Shown: positions 1 through 5,167 of the stretch, piece by piece
Layout of the letters: every line of letters begins with the position of its first letter
Position numbering within the stretch: the stretch's first letter is position 1
Assembly (NCBI GenBank): GCA_007123015.1
Contig: SKSL01000047.1
Coordinates: forward strand, 1 to 6,516
DNA length: 6,516 nt
Direction of reading: 5' to 3'
Source: Natronohydrobacter sp.
GTDB lineage: Bacteria > Pseudomonadota > Alphaproteobacteria > Rhodobacterales > Rhodobacteraceae
Notes under the pieces: generated by a model
What the model was told of the DNA's origin: nothing
What the model saw: the letters and a program-made list of their open reading frames with translations, nothing else
The model's database searches: none
Made by a program: the position numbers and the translations under genes

Positions 1-666
1 ATGGCCCGCCTCTATCATGTCCCGCTCTCGCCTTTTTGTCGCAAGGTCCGGCTGACACTTGCTGAAAAGCGGGTCGAGGTCGAACTGGTCGAAGAGCGTT
101 TCTGGGAACCGTCACAGGATTTCATGCGCCGCAACCCGGCCGGAAAAGTGCCTGTCCTGCGCTATGAAGGGCGCATCCTGACCGAAAGTCAGGCAATTTG
201 CGAATATCTGGACGAAACCCTGCCGCAGCCCCCGCTGATCCCGCATGGGCCAGAGGCGCGCTACGAGATGCGCAGGCTCTGCACCTGGTTCGATGATAAA
301 TTCCATGTCGAAGTGACCTCTAACCTGCTTTACGAGCGGGTGAACAAGAAGATGATGGGTCGCGGCTATCCGGATTCGGCGCGCATCAAGATGGGATCAG
401 CGCGGATCAAGTTTCATCTCGATTACATGGACTGGCTGTTGGGGCAGCGTCGTTGGCTTGCAGGCAATGACATGACGCTGGCCGATTTCACCGCTGCGGC
501 GCATCTGTCCTGTCTGGACTATATCAGCGATGTGGACTGGGCGCGTTCCAGTCTGGTGCATGAATGGTATGCGAAGATCAAATCACGTCCCGCATTCCGC
601 ACGCTTCTGGCCGATACGCTGCCCGGCATGCCACCACCGGCGCATTACGCGGATCTGGATTTCTAA
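1..666 (+). CDS. Glutathione S-transferase family protein
   Basis: This is a predicted cytosolic GST-fold protein of 221 residues, a normal length for the family. The N-terminal thioredoxin-like half carries SPFCRKVRL (residues 10-18), an active-site segment with a Cys rather than the Tyr of classical classes. It also has NPAGKVPVL (45-53), containing the cis-Pro that binds the glutathione backbone, and TESQAI (61-66), the glutamate-serine pair that holds the gamma-glutamyl group. The helical C-terminal half contains LAGNDMTLADF (153-163), the N-capping motif typical of GSTs. The substrate cannot be read from the sequence, and a glutathione-dependent transferase, reductase or isomerase role is possible. 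The first base of the window is the A of an ATG that opens a complete GST fold, so the gene is probably whole, although its ribosome site lies outside the window. It stops 24 nt before queG on the same strand, so the two are probably co-transcribed. Confidence 0.93.
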   Translation: MARLYHVPLSPFCRKVRLTLAEKRVEVELVEERFWEPSQDFMRRNPAGKVPVLRYEGRILTESQAICEYLDETLPQPPLIPHGPEARYEMRRLCTWFDDKFHVEVTSNLLYERVNKKMMGRGYPDSARIKMGSARIKFHLDYMDWLLGQRRWLAGNDMTLADFTAAAHLSCLDYISDVDWARSSLVHEWYAKIKSRPAFRTLLADTLPGMPPPAHYADLDF

Positions 667-690
667 GCCACGCAGGTCCATCTGCTTGTC

Positions 691-1734
691 ATGTCCGATG
701 ATCTGAAAACCGCCCTTCTGGCCGAGGCGCGCGCGCTAGGCTTCGATGCCTGCGCTGTCACGCGCCCCGATGCAATCCCGGACGCGCCAGCGCGGCTGGC
801 CGCCTTTGTCGCCGAAGGACGGCATGGGCAAATGGGCTGGATGGCCGAGCGGATGGGCTGGCGCGGTGATCCGGCAGCCCTGTGGGCAGAGGCGCGCAGC
901 ATCATCATGCTGGCCGAAAGCTACACCCCTGAACATGATCCGCTCGACCTGCTGAGGCAGCGCGACCGCGCCGTGATTTCGGCCTATGCGCTGGGGCGCG
1001 ACTACCATGATGTGGTCAAGAAGCGCTTGAAAGCACTTGGGCGCTGGCTGATCGCGCAGGCGGGCGGCGAGATCAAGGTCTTTGTCGACACAGCGCCGGT
1101 GATGGAAAAACCCCTCGCCGCAGCCGCAGGGCTGGGCTGGCAAGGCAAGCATACCAATCTTCTGTCGCGCGATCTTGGCAACTGGTTCTTTCTGGGCGCG
1201 ATCTTCACCACGCTCGACGTGCCCCCTGACACGCCCGCGCGTGAAAACTGCGGCAGTTGCCGCGCCTGTCTCGACATCTGCCCGACAGATGCATTCCCGG
1301 CCCCGTTCCAGCTGGATGCGCGGCGCTGCATCTCTTATCTGACGATCGAGCATCACGGCCCGGTGCCGTTAGACCTGCGGGCAAAGATGGGCAATCGCAT
1401 CTATGGCTGCGATGATTGCCTGGCCGTGTGCCCCTGGAACAAGTTTGCACAAGAGGCGCGCGAGGCGAAATATGCCGCCCGCAACGGTATGGTGGCCCCG
1501 GATCTGGCAGAGCTTGCGCAGCTGGATGATGCAGGTTTTCGCGCGCGGTTTTCCGGCTCGCCCATCAAGCGCATCGGGCGCAATCGCTTCCTGCGCAATG
1601 TCCTTTATGCCATCGGCAATTCAGGCACAGCAAGGTTGCGCCGCGTCGCGCATGGGCTGACCAACGACCCTGATCCTGTGGTGGCCGAGGCCGCGCGCTG
1701 GGCTGCCGCCCAACTTGCGCAGGCGACAGATTAA
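691..1734 (+). CDS. queG: Epoxyqueuosine reductase QueG (cobalamin and 2[4Fe-4S])
   Basis: QueG carries out the last step of queuosine synthesis, reducing epoxyqueuosine to queuosine at position 34 of tRNAs with GUN anticodons. It uses cobalamin and two [4Fe-4S] clusters in the cytosol. The 347-residue protein has the hallmark DTAPVMEK (133-140), whose Asp133 matches the catalytic aspartate of the family, followed by GWQGKHTNLL (149-158) in the cofactor-binding region. The ferredoxin-like module has CGSCRACLDICP (Cys187, 190, 193, 197), Cys213, and CDDCLAVCP (Cys240, 243, 247), so all eight cluster cysteines are present. The tail from about residue 290 is an alpha-helical repeat of HEAT type that binds tRNA in known structures. 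The start is an ATG 24 nt after the upstream GST stop. The only purine run before it (AGG at 674-676) is weak and distant, which fits read-through or coupling from the upstream gene. No other queuosine genes are in the window. Confidence 0.97.
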   Translation: MSDDLKTALLAEARALGFDACAVTRPDAIPDAPARLAAFVAEGRHGQMGWMAERMGWRGDPAALWAEARSIIMLAESYTPEHDPLDLLRQRDRAVISAYALGRDYHDVVKKRLKALGRWLIAQAGGEIKVFVDTAPVMEKPLAAAAGLGWQGKHTNLLSRDLGNWFFLGAIFTTLDVPPDTPARENCGSCRACLDICPTDAFPAPFQLDARRCISYLTIEHHGPVPLDLRAKMGNRIYGCDDCLAVCPWNKFAQEAREAKYAARNGMVAPDLAELAQLDDAGFRARFSGSPIKRIGRNRFLRNVLYAIGNSGTARLRRVAHGLTNDPDPVVAEAARWAAAQLAQATD

Positions 1735-1740
1735 GCCAGA

Positions 1741-2151
1741 TCAGACGCCAACCTCTGGCCCCGGACAGATCAGCGGGCGCGTCGAGCGCTGCACTTCATA
1801 AAGTTCGGTCCCGTTGCCCTCGCCCATGAAGCGCGCATTCAGCCCGCCTTCGCCGCGCCAGAAGACCCAGCAATGCTCAACCGCTGGCGCGTCCTCATAG
1901 ACGAAGCAGATTTGCTCGTCGCGGTCGAACCAGCGCCCTTCGCGACACTCTTCCCCCATGAAGGCCCATGTCACGCGCCGCCCGGGACGGAATTCCTCGA
2001 TACCATAGGCCATACCCTGAAAGCCGAAGGTGAGCGTCTGTCCTGTAACATAGCCCTCGAACTCTTCCGCACTCATCAGATCCTGCGCGGGGATGGGCAG
2101 GGCAAGGACAGCAAAGGACAGTCCGGCAAGCAAGCTACGCAATGGCGTCAT
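1741..2151 (-). CDS. Small exported protein with four cysteines, function unknown
   Basis: I do not recognise this 136-residue protein. It starts with a clear signal peptide: a short basic n-region (MTPLR), a hydrophobic core to about residue 20, and a likely cleavage after PIPAQ near residue 23. The mature part is about 113 residues, with no membrane segment, and is rich in Gly, Glu and Trp. It has four cysteines (69, 82, 94, 129) that could form two disulfides in the periplasm, and tryptophans at 62, 74, 95 and 98. The spacing of Gly/Trp/Cys resembles small beta-sheet secreted proteins such as DUF995-like families, but this is only a resemblance. The start at 2151 is preferred over an in-frame start 33 nt upstream because it puts AGGAG 9 nt ahead and gives a proper signal peptide. 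The gene overlaps the alkB stop by 17 nt and ends 6 nt from the queG stop, facing it. Co-transcription with alkB is the main hint about its role. Confidence 0.8.
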   Translation of the reverse strand: MTPLRSLLAGLSFAVLALPIPAQDLMSAEEFEGYVTGQTLTFGFQGMAYGIEEFRPGRRVTWAFMGEECREGRWFDRDEQICFVYEDAPAVEHCWVFWRGEGGLNARFMGEGNGTELYEVQRSTRPLICPGPEVGV

Positions 2152-3184
2152 GAGTGACTTCTCCTGTGGCGCGGCGCAAGACACGCTCGGCGCGTCTATC
2201 CATCATGCGAAACCAGAGCGAGGGCACAAGAGCGATGACACCCATCGCTGGTAAACTATACGGCAGAACCGGCATATCGGCCTCAAGCCGCAACGCCGGA
2301 TACACCCGGGCCGGATGCGCATGGTGATCCGAATGGCGCGTGACATTCACAGTCATCAGCGAGGTGAACCAATGCGGGCTGTTCCAGCTATGCTGCGGGC
2401 CCTGTGGCTCAAAACGGCCATCAGGCAATTGCCGCCGCGCGAGCCCATAATGCTGCAGATAATCAACCATCGCATGTTGAAACTGCGCATAAAGCGCGAA
2501 CCCCGCAAGCGCCACCACCCCTGCAGCACCAAAGACAGCGCCACTGAGCGCGAGCGCGCCCAGCGCGCCACCCACATAGGTAACATATGGGTTCAAGCGG
2601 CCTGACCGACCCGCGCGGGCCTGTTCGATCCGGTAGCCTTCGATGAAATTCAGCGCCATGCTGCGCGGCAGGTAGCGATAGAAACTCATGCCTTTGGGCG
2701 GAAAATTCGGGTCCTTGGGCGTGGCAACATGCGCATGATGCAACAGCCGGTGCGAGGTGGTGACATGTCCGTAAAGCAAGGAGATGAACACCCATTTGCC
2801 CAATCCGAACAGATGCCGGTCACTGCGATGGATCAGCTCATGCGCATTGGCGATGCTGACCTGCCCGAAATACAGGCCGAAGCCCAGAAATGCGGCAATC
2901 CGCTCCGGACCACTGAGAACCGTCGCACCCGCCATGGCAGCGACACCAAGCACAAGCAGCGCGAAATGCGCCAGCGCAATTGCGACGGACAGCCGGTTGG
3001 CCGCTCTCTCGGTCTGGTCCGGATCCGCCGACCTGGGGGGGCGCGCAACCATTTCATCAGCAAGGAAGGCAAAGATAGAAACATAGATCAGCGCGGCCCA
3101 GACCCATAGCCCGCCCCAGAGCGCCCCGAGGGCCAGAAGCACGACAGGGGCGATAGCTGCAAGCGTGAAAGGAAAAAGCGGCAT
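2135..3184 (-). CDS. alkB: AlkB-type alkane 1-monooxygenase / membrane di-iron hydroxylase
   Basis: This integral membrane non-haem di-iron hydroxylase would add a terminal hydroxyl to alkanes or related hydrophobic chains, using O2 and electrons from rubredoxin or ferredoxin. The 349-residue product has the ordered histidine boxes of the AlkB/FADS-like family: HELIH (115-119), SHRLLHH (144-150), the DYLQHYGL motif (241-248), HSWNSPH (265-271) and RHSDHH (283-288). Hydrophobic stretches lie at about 5-24, 28-43, 66-90, 96-113, 127-140, 203-235 and 309-325. ATP DP-type text after box 2 (VATPKDPN, 153-160) is also family-typical. Box 2 reads SHxxLHH where classical AlkB has EHxxGHH, and Arg replaces the usual Lys after box 1, so it belongs to a divergent branch and its substrate is uncertain. 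The start at 3184 gives a normal N-terminus. A GTG at 3247 would add 21 polar residues. No rubredoxin gene is in the window. The 3' end overlaps the next gene by 17 nt. Confidence 0.9.
   Translation of the reverse strand: MPLFPFTLAAIAPVVLLALGALWGGLWVWAALIYVSIFAFLADEMVARPPRSADPDQTERAANRLSVAIALAHFALLVLGVAAMAGATVLSGPERIAAFLGFGLYFGQVSIANAHELIHRSDRHLFGLGKWVFISLLYGHVTTSHRLLHHAHVATPKDPNFPPKGMSFYRYLPRSMALNFIEGYRIEQARAGRSGRLNPYVTYVGGALGALALSGAVFGAAGVVALAGFALYAQFQHAMVDYLQHYGLARRQLPDGRFEPQGPQHSWNSPHWFTSLMTVNVTRHSDHHAHPARVYPALRLEADMPVLPYSLPAMGVIALVPSLWFRMMDRRAERVLRRATGEVTHDAIA
2161..2165 (-). promoter_or_regulatory. Shine-Dalgarno site deciding the start of the small exported protein
   Basis: Read on the minus strand, AGGAG lies 9 nt before the ATG at 2151. 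It is inside the last codons of alkB, so ribosomes finishing alkB would pass over it, which supports translational coupling. It favours the 2151 start over the longer reading frame from 2184. Confidence 0.65.
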
Positions 3185-3212
3185 GGCGGCATGTCCACGT
3201 GGTTTCCAAGGA

Positions 3213-3241
3213 CATATATCACGCGTGCCACGCACTGACAG
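3213..3241 (-). promoter_or_regulatory. Candidate alkB promoter with a palindrome in its spacer
   Basis: On the minus strand, a -35-like CTGTCA (3241-3236) and a -10-like TATATG (3218-3213) are separated by exactly 17 nt. Each matches four of six consensus bases. The predicted RNA start would be near 3206, about 20 nt before the alkB ATG. The spacer contains GCGTGcCACGC (3223-3233), a perfect 5-bp inverted repeat around one base, placed where a repressor would block polymerase. Sigma-70 resemblance is weak evidence in GC-rich alphaproteobacteria. Confidence 0.35.
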
Positions 3242-3314
3242 GCTCACAAATTGCCGCGTCCAGAGCGCTTTCCAAATCGCGCCACATCGGATAGCTCTGG
3301 TCCAGCAGGCGCAA

Positions 3315-3320
3315 GAGGGA
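3315..3320 (+). promoter_or_regulatory. Shine-Dalgarno site of ftsY
   Basis: GAGGGA ends 7 nt before the ATG at 3328, an ideal spacing that fixes the ftsY start. No convincing promoter for ftsY was found in the 143-nt spacer between it and alkB. Confidence 0.7.
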
Positions 3321-3327
3321 CCCGGCC

Positions 3328-4443
3328 ATGTCGTTTTTCAACAAGCTGAAAGAGCGCATGTTCCGCTCTTCCTCTAAGCTCGATGAGGGGCTTGAAGCGC
3401 TGGTCGATGAGGGGAAATCTGAAGAACAGGCCCCACCTGCCCCCAAGCCCGGGAATACTGCAACGCCCGAGCCCGAGCCTCAGCCTGAGCCTCAGCCTGA
3501 ACCCGAGCCCACACCTGCGCGCCCGTCCCTGACCGAGCCAAGCCCCCCAGCGCCCGAAAAACCCGGCTTTCTGGGGCGGATGCTTGGCCGCGATGCGGCC
3601 CCGCGCCGGGTCCTCGATGACGAGATGTTGGAGAGCCTGGAGGACTTGCTCATTCAGGCCGATATGGGTGTCGAGACCGCCATGCGGGTCAGTGCCAATC
3701 TGGCCGAAGGCCGGTTCGGGCGCAAGCTTTCGGTGCCGGAAATCAAATCCGCGCTGGCACGTGAGATCGCGCGCATTATGGAACCCGTCGCGCGGCCCCT
3801 GCCGCTTTACCCGGCCCGCCCGCAAGTGGTGCTGGTTGTGGGCGTGAATGGCGCAGGCAAGACCACGACCATCGGCAAACTGGCCAGCCAGTTTCGCGCA
3901 GCAGGCAAATCCGTGATGATCGCAGCGGGCGACACATTCCGCGCGGCGGCTGTCGAGCAACTGCAAGTCTGGGGCGAACGTGCGGGCGTGCCGGTGATGA
4001 CGGCGCCTGAAGGATCGGACCCGGCCTCGCTCGCCTATGAAGCCTTGGCGCGGGCGCAGGCGGAAAATAGGGATCTGTTGATGATCGACACGGCCGGACG
4101 CTTGCAAAACCGCGCCGATCTGATGGAAGAGCTGGCCAAAATCCTGCGCGTGCTGCGCAAGCTCGACCCGGACGCCCCGCACAACACGCTTCTAGTGCTT
4201 GATGCGACCACCGGGCAGAATGCGCTCAATCAGGTCGAGATCTTCCGCAAACTAGCCGATGTGTCCGGGCTGGTGATGACCAAGCTTGATGGCACAGCGC
4301 GCGGCGGTGTGCTGGTGGCACTTGCTGACCGCTTCGGGCTGCCAATCCATGCCATTGGTGTGGGCGAGCAGATCGACGATCTGCAAGCTTTCGACCCCGA
4401 AGACTTCGCCGCAGCACTGGTCGGGACCGACAGTCAGGCGTGA
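3328..4443 (+). CDS. ftsY: Signal recognition particle receptor FtsY
   Basis: FtsY is the membrane-associated GTPase that docks SRP-ribosome complexes (Ffh plus 4.5S RNA) at the SecYEG translocon for co-translational insertion of membrane proteins. The 371-residue product starts with a basic amphipathic segment (MSFFNKLKERMF), a plausible lipid-targeting helix. A short acidic/proline-rich A domain with a PEPEPQPEPQ repeat (47-61) follows. The N helical bundle begins near residue 90. The G domain has all motifs: GVNGAGKTTTIGKLA (172-186, P loop), DTFRAAA (202-208, insertion-box region), DTAGR (254-258), DATTGQNA (292-299), TKLDGTARGG (318-327) and GVGEQIDDLQAFDPEDF (344-360), the family's C-terminal signature. 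The A domain is much shorter than in E. coli, as is usual in alphaproteobacteria. Its 3' end overlaps the convergent yqgE gene by 10 nt. Confidence 0.98.
   Translation: MSFFNKLKERMFRSSSKLDEGLEALVDEGKSEEQAPPAPKPGNTATPEPEPQPEPQPEPEPTPARPSLTEPSPPAPEKPGFLGRMLGRDAAPRRVLDDEMLESLEDLLIQADMGVETAMRVSANLAEGRFGRKLSVPEIKSALAREIARIMEPVARPLPLYPARPQVVLVVGVNGAGKTTTIGKLASQFRAAGKSVMIAAGDTFRAAAVEQLQVWGERAGVPVMTAPEGSDPASLAYEALARAQAENRDLLMIDTAGRLQNRADLMEELAKILRVLRKLDPDAPHNTLLVLDATTGQNALNQVEIFRKLADVSGLVMTKLDGTARGGVLVALADRFGLPIHAIGVGEQIDDLQAFDPEDFAAALVGTDSQA
3466..3510 (+). repeat. Proline/glutamate dipeptide repeat within ftsY
   Basis: Forty-five nucleotides built from CCx GAG / CCT CAG units encode PEPEPQPEPQPEPEP in the FtsY A domain. 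The near-identical 12-nt unit GAGCCTCAGCCT occurs twice in tandem (from 3475 and from 3487). The low-complexity tract could vary in length by slippage in multiples of 6 nt without breaking the frame. It probably acts as a stiff spacer between the membrane-binding N-terminus and the NG domain. Confidence 0.75.
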
Positions 4444-5012
4444 CCCGCTGCCCCGGACAGATGACGCGGATCGATCCCCAACACCCCCAGCGCTGCGCGC
4501 CATTTCGTATGGTCTTCATCCTGAAACAGCAACTGCGCGCTGACATCAGCGATCAGCCAGCCCCCGGCCTGAATCTCACCCTCCAGCTGCCCGCTGCCCC
4601 AACCCGCATAGCCCAAGGCGATCAGCGACTGCACTGGGCCCTGACCATGCGCCATCGCTGCGAGGATCTCGACCGATGTGCTCAGCGCCACCCCGTCAAG
4701 CAGTTCCACACTCCCCTCGGCACTGAAAAAATCAGGCGAATGCAGGACGAAACCGCGCCCGGTCTCGACCGGCCCCCCGAAATGGATCGCGCGATCCTCG
4801 ACCGATTGACCAAGACCCGTTGCAGATTTCGTCACTGACAGATCCAGATTGTCGAGCAAGGTCTTGAGCCGCAATTCCGGCAGGGGTTTGTTGACGATGA
4901 TCCCCATCGCCCCCTCGTCGGAATGCGCGCATAGCAGCACGACCGAATGCGCGAATCGCGGATCGGGCATATTGGGCATGGCAATCAGGATTTTTCCTGT
5001 AAGTTGGTCCAT
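4434..5012 (-). CDS. yqgE: YqgE/AlgH family protein (UPF0301)
   Basis: This is a 192-residue member of the widespread YqgE/AlgH family, whose biochemical role is not settled. The Pseudomonas member AlgH was linked to alginate regulation. Family blocks are all present: KILIAMPNMPDPRF (7-20) at the N-terminus, GAMGIIVNKPL (34-44), FGGPVETGRGFVLHS (78-92), and GYAGWGSGQLEGEI (134-147) followed by AGGWL. The acidic-aromatic C-terminal part includes LFQDEDHTKWRAAL (162-175). It has no signal peptide or membrane segment, so it is likely cytosolic. The open frame continues 134 codons further upstream, but that part has no family similarity and crosses the divergent gene, so ATG 5012 is chosen. The resulting length agrees with E. 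coli YqgE (about 187). The ribosome site is weak (CAGG close to the ATG). It converges with ftsY, overlapping it by 10 nt, and diverges from the DsbD-like gene. Confidence 0.95.
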   Translation of the reverse strand: MDQLTGKILIAMPNMPDPRFAHSVVLLCAHSDEGAMGIIVNKPLPELRLKTLLDNLDLSVTKSATGLGQSVEDRAIHFGGPVETGRGFVLHSPDFFSAEGSVELLDGVALSTSVEILAAMAHGQGPVQSLIALGYAGWGSGQLEGEIQAGGWLIADVSAQLLFQDEDHTKWRAALGVLGIDPRHLSGAAGHA

Positions 5013-5039
5013 CGGCCTGTTTCCCAGAACTGGACTCGC

Positions 5040-5068
5040 AACATGACGCGCCTGACCTGCCTTGCCAA
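5040..5068 (-). promoter_or_regulatory. Candidate yqgE promoter
   Basis: On the minus strand, TTGGCA (5068-5063), five of six matches to the -35 consensus, is followed after 17 nt by CATGTT (5045-5040), a poor -10. An RNA start near 5033 would leave a leader of about 20 nt before the ATG at 5012. The -35 element is overlapped by the left arm of the inverted repeat at 5061-5095. Confidence 0.3.
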
Positions 5069-5095
5069 GAGGGCGAGAGGACGCAGTGTGGCAAG
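5061..5095. repeat. Inverted repeat in the yqgE / DsbD-like divergent spacer
   Basis: CTTGCCA (5061-5067) and its exact reverse complement TGGCAAG (5089-5095) flank 21 nt. It lies near the middle of the 155-nt spacer between the two divergent genes. The loop is long for an RNA hairpin, and the spacing, 28 nt or nearly three helical turns between arm starts, would suit a dimeric or paired DNA-binding protein. A seven-base pair of arms can also arise by chance. Confidence 0.35.
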
Positions 5096-5149
5096 AAACC
5101 ATCACAGAACGCAGAGGTCGCGCCCTTGTGACTTTGCAAAACTGGCTGC

Positions 5150-5167
5150 GAGAGGGAATGAGGGAGG
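5150..5167 (+). promoter_or_regulatory. Purine-rich ribosome-binding region of the DsbD-like gene
   Basis: Two purine runs precede the ATG at 5168: GAGAGGGA (5150-5157), at a workable 10 nt spacing, and AGGGAGG (5161-5167), which touches the start codon. Another ATG at 5158 is out of frame and opens only a 76-codon frame with no recognisable product. The later in-frame ATG at 5183 would lose the basic n-region of the signal peptide, so 5168 is preferred. Confidence 0.5.

Noticed and set aside
376..411. Possible internal duplication in the GST (SARIK occurs twice, 21 nt apart)
   Set aside because: The overall length is normal for the family and the segment seems to align without an insertion, as far as I can recall related GSTs. 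The repeat is more likely coincidence within one helix.
736..1356. A 206-codon minus-strand open frame antisense to queG
   Set aside because: QueG on the plus strand has every catalytic and cluster residue; this frame has no domain and no supporting ribosome site.
1732..1746. A terminator between queG and the convergent small gene
   Set aside because: Only 6 nt separate the stop codons and no stem with a T-run is present.
3185..3247. An upstream GTG start that would lengthen AlkB by 21 residues
   Set aside because: It adds a polar stretch ahead of the first membrane segment, has no ribosome site, and overlaps the predicted promoter.
3244..4182. Long 312-codon open frame on the minus strand opposite ftsY
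   Set aside because: It lies wholly antisense to a certain ftsY, its translation is rich in Arg, His and Gln with no domain, and such frames are common opposite GC-rich genes with GC-ending codons.
5133..5140. The palindrome TTTGCAAA next to TTGTGA as a CRP/FNR-type site
   Set aside because: The second half-site expected for CRP or FNR is missing and an 8-bp palindrome is common by chance.
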